A DNA stretch of 12,840 nt from an uncultured Mycoplasmatota bacterium. Its GTDB lineage: Bacteria > Bacillota_I > Bacilli_A > RF39 > UBA660. The notes beneath the pieces were generated by a model, which worked only from the letters and a program-made list of their open reading frames with translations, was not told the origin of the DNA and searched no databases. The position numbers and the translations under genes were made by a program. The DNA is taken from contig URDT01000036.1 of the NCBI GenBank assembly GCA_900546745.1, forward strand, positions 1 through 12,840, given 5' to 3'. Below, in pieces: positions 11,767 through 12,840 of this stretch (its first letter is position 1; every line of letters begins with the position of its first letter).

Positions 11767-12840
11767 CTAATTTTTAATTCCTTTTATTAAAAGAATTATG
11801 ATACTTCCACTAACTAAAATAAAAATATATGTTCCTACCTTTGAATTTCTCATAGTAGTATAAACTTCATTTATTTTTTTAAATAACTCATCATAATACT
11901 TACTATAGCTACGTAAACTATTCAAAAAATTAGTAATATTATGTAAAAATGATTGAGAATTATCTTCTTTATCACCAGTTATAAAATCAGTTGACGGCAA
12001 TTTAATGTCTTCATTAGTATTTGGATTATTGATAATTGGACTATCGTATATGTTTTCCTTTACTACATAATTATAAAATCTAGAATCGAAGGTAATAAAA
12101 TAACCATCATCATTATTAGTTTGATAATCAACATTTTCAAAATAAATTAAGTAATTCAAATTATCAAATGTATATTTATAATTTAAACTATTTTCAGTGT
12201 AATTGATGTATTTTTTTAATACATCATATTTATCACTACTTGTATAATTATTTCTAATTTCAATATTATATTTACCTTTTAAAACTATATTATTAAGATT
12301 ATCACTTGATAAAGTTCTCGGAATCAAATAAAGACCATATTTATCATCCATTTCAATTGTCGTAAAATATTGTTTTTCTTCTTCATAGGATATAGTTGTT
12401 ATTTCATAATCTAAAGAACTAGTAAATTTTATATACAAATTATAATTATAATCGCTGACATCAAATACAAGTTTTAATTGTTTTAAATTAGAAAAATCAA
12501 TTCCAAATTGACCAGAATACTCATATAATTCATTATTATATTCATCCGTAGCACCAACCTTGGTTAAATCTCCTAAAAAATCATCGACTTGAGATATATC
12601 TTTAACATCAAAAATTGATAGATAAACTAAATATGGTTTTGGCATAAAAAATTCACTTTCACTAAATTGAGTTAATAAATCCAAATCATAACTAAATACA
12701 CTCTCACTAGGTAATTTGAAATTAAATTCAATTTTAGACAAATCTTTAACATTTATAGTATTTTCATAAGAATGAGTCTTAGGAATCCAACTAGGAGATA
12801 AATCTTTGTCAAAGAAAATATCTCCTTTATTAATTGAATA
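11767..12840 (-). CDS. Large surface protein with C-terminal membrane anchor, pIII-like adsorption protein candidate (5' end cut)
   Basis: The frame is open through the right edge: 357 residues are visible with no stop, and the TTG at 12741 is only an internal codon. The visible part is polar, rich in Tyr, Asn, Asp and Ser, and predicted mostly beta, with many aromatic residues and no cysteines. It then has a Ser-rich/charged linker, a helical segment (about 285-330 of the visible part) and a single hydrophobic stretch (YIFILVSGSIIILLIKGIKN) ending in lysines. That is the architecture of filamentous phage adsorption proteins: outer receptor-binding domains held in the membrane by a C-terminal anchor until release. 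It is the first of the small-protein cluster. An expected signal peptide lies outside the window. No sequence family is recognised. Confidence 0.65.
   Translation of the reverse strand, partial: YSINKGDIFFDKDLSPSWIPKTHSYENTINVKDLSKIEFNFKLPSESVFSYDLDLLTQFSESEFFMPKPYLVYLSIFDVKDISQVDDFLGDLTKVGATDEYNNELYEYSGQFGIDFSNLKQLKLVFDVSDYNYNLYIKFTSSLDYEITTISYEEEKQYFTTIEMDDKYGLYLIPRTLSSDNLNNIVLKGKYNIEIRNNYTSSDKYDVLKKYINYTENSLNYKYTFDNLNYLIYFENVDYQTNNDDGYFITFDSRFYNYVVKENIYDSPIINNPNTNEDIKLPSTDFITGDKEDNSQSFLHNITNFLNSLRSYSKYYDELFKKINEVYTTMRNSKVGTYIFILVSGSIIILLIKGIKN

Larger units (their letters stand above)
8231..12840. mobile_element. Integrated filamentous phage (Inoviridae-type prophage), right end outside the window
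   Basis: The call rests on a combination of features: a tRNA-adjacent tyrosine recombinase, a Zot/pI-type assembly ATPase, a run of five 51-66-residue single-span membrane proteins, and a large protein with a single C-terminal membrane anchor. All genes point the same way and are tightly packed, as in inovirus genomes. About 4.6 kb is visible. Filamentous phages are usually 5-10 kb, so the replication initiator and attR should lie within a few kilobases to the right. The left boundary is inferred from the tRNA-Gly 3' end and is approximate. Confidence 0.82.

Noticed and set aside
11579..11770. Rightward 63-codon frame
   Set aside because: Antisense to the 65-residue membrane protein, which has a good Shine-Dalgarno and overlap with its neighbour.
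12739..12741. TTG as the start of the large anchored protein
   Set aside because: The frame stays open to the window edge, and no ribosome binding site precedes the TTG, so it is an internal leucine codon.
1..12840. CRISPR array or insertion sequence
   Set aside because: No regularly spaced repeats, and no transposase or IS-type terminal inverted repeats were seen.

Overview
The window comes from an AT-rich, low-GC Gram-positive bacterium (Bacillota/Bacilli-like). It reads with the standard bacterial code: Trp is TGG throughout, the chromosomal genes have no in-frame TGA, and TGA ends two small phage genes. The organism makes a peptidoglycan wall, since SEDS and LCP genes are present. The exact lineage cannot be fixed from the sequence; a gut-type Bacilli/RF39/Erysipelotrichia-like host is only a guess.

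Left part (1-8254) is chromosome. A tight leftward operon (2544 to <1) encodes RNase HII with an unusual N-terminal extension, a small metallo-beta-lactamase-fold hydrolase, and a protein with an HExxH zinc-peptidase motif cut by the window edge. Next come a rightward Met/Pro-rich coiled-coil small protein with its own terminator, and a rightward SEDS (RodA/FtsW-type) peptidoglycan polymerase. Two leftward genes follow: a type IV prepilin-like protein and a 675-residue LCP wall-polymer ligase with a PASTA domain. Divergent from the LCP gene is a multi-pass O-antigen ligase/polymerase-like protein. Much of this block concerns the cell envelope. It ends with a well-defined promoter and two tRNA genes, tRNA-Cys(GCA) and tRNA-Gly(GCC).

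Right part (about 8231 to beyond 12840) is best read as an integrated filamentous phage (Inoviridae-type, Tubulavirales) entering at the 3' end of tRNA-Gly. All its recognised genes run leftward. Reading in the direction of transcription: a large protein with a single C-terminal membrane anchor (pIII-like adsorption protein candidate, 5' end outside the window); five tiny single-span membrane proteins of 51-66 residues, three of them chained by short overlaps (candidate coat and cap proteins); a non-coding gap with a long-arm hairpin and an opposing consensus promoter; a 54-residue Cys-rich membrane protein; a Zot/pI-family assembly ATPase; a terminator; an 81-residue two-span membrane protein between two terminators; and a tyrosine recombinase with its own near-consensus promoter. 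No replication initiator is visible; it would lie to the right, as would attR.

The most interesting points are the inovirus itself in a low-GC Gram-positive host, its set of very small coat candidates (three below 60 residues and easy to miss), and the hairpin plus opposing promoter, whose orientation suits priming of complementary-strand synthesis on virion ssDNA.
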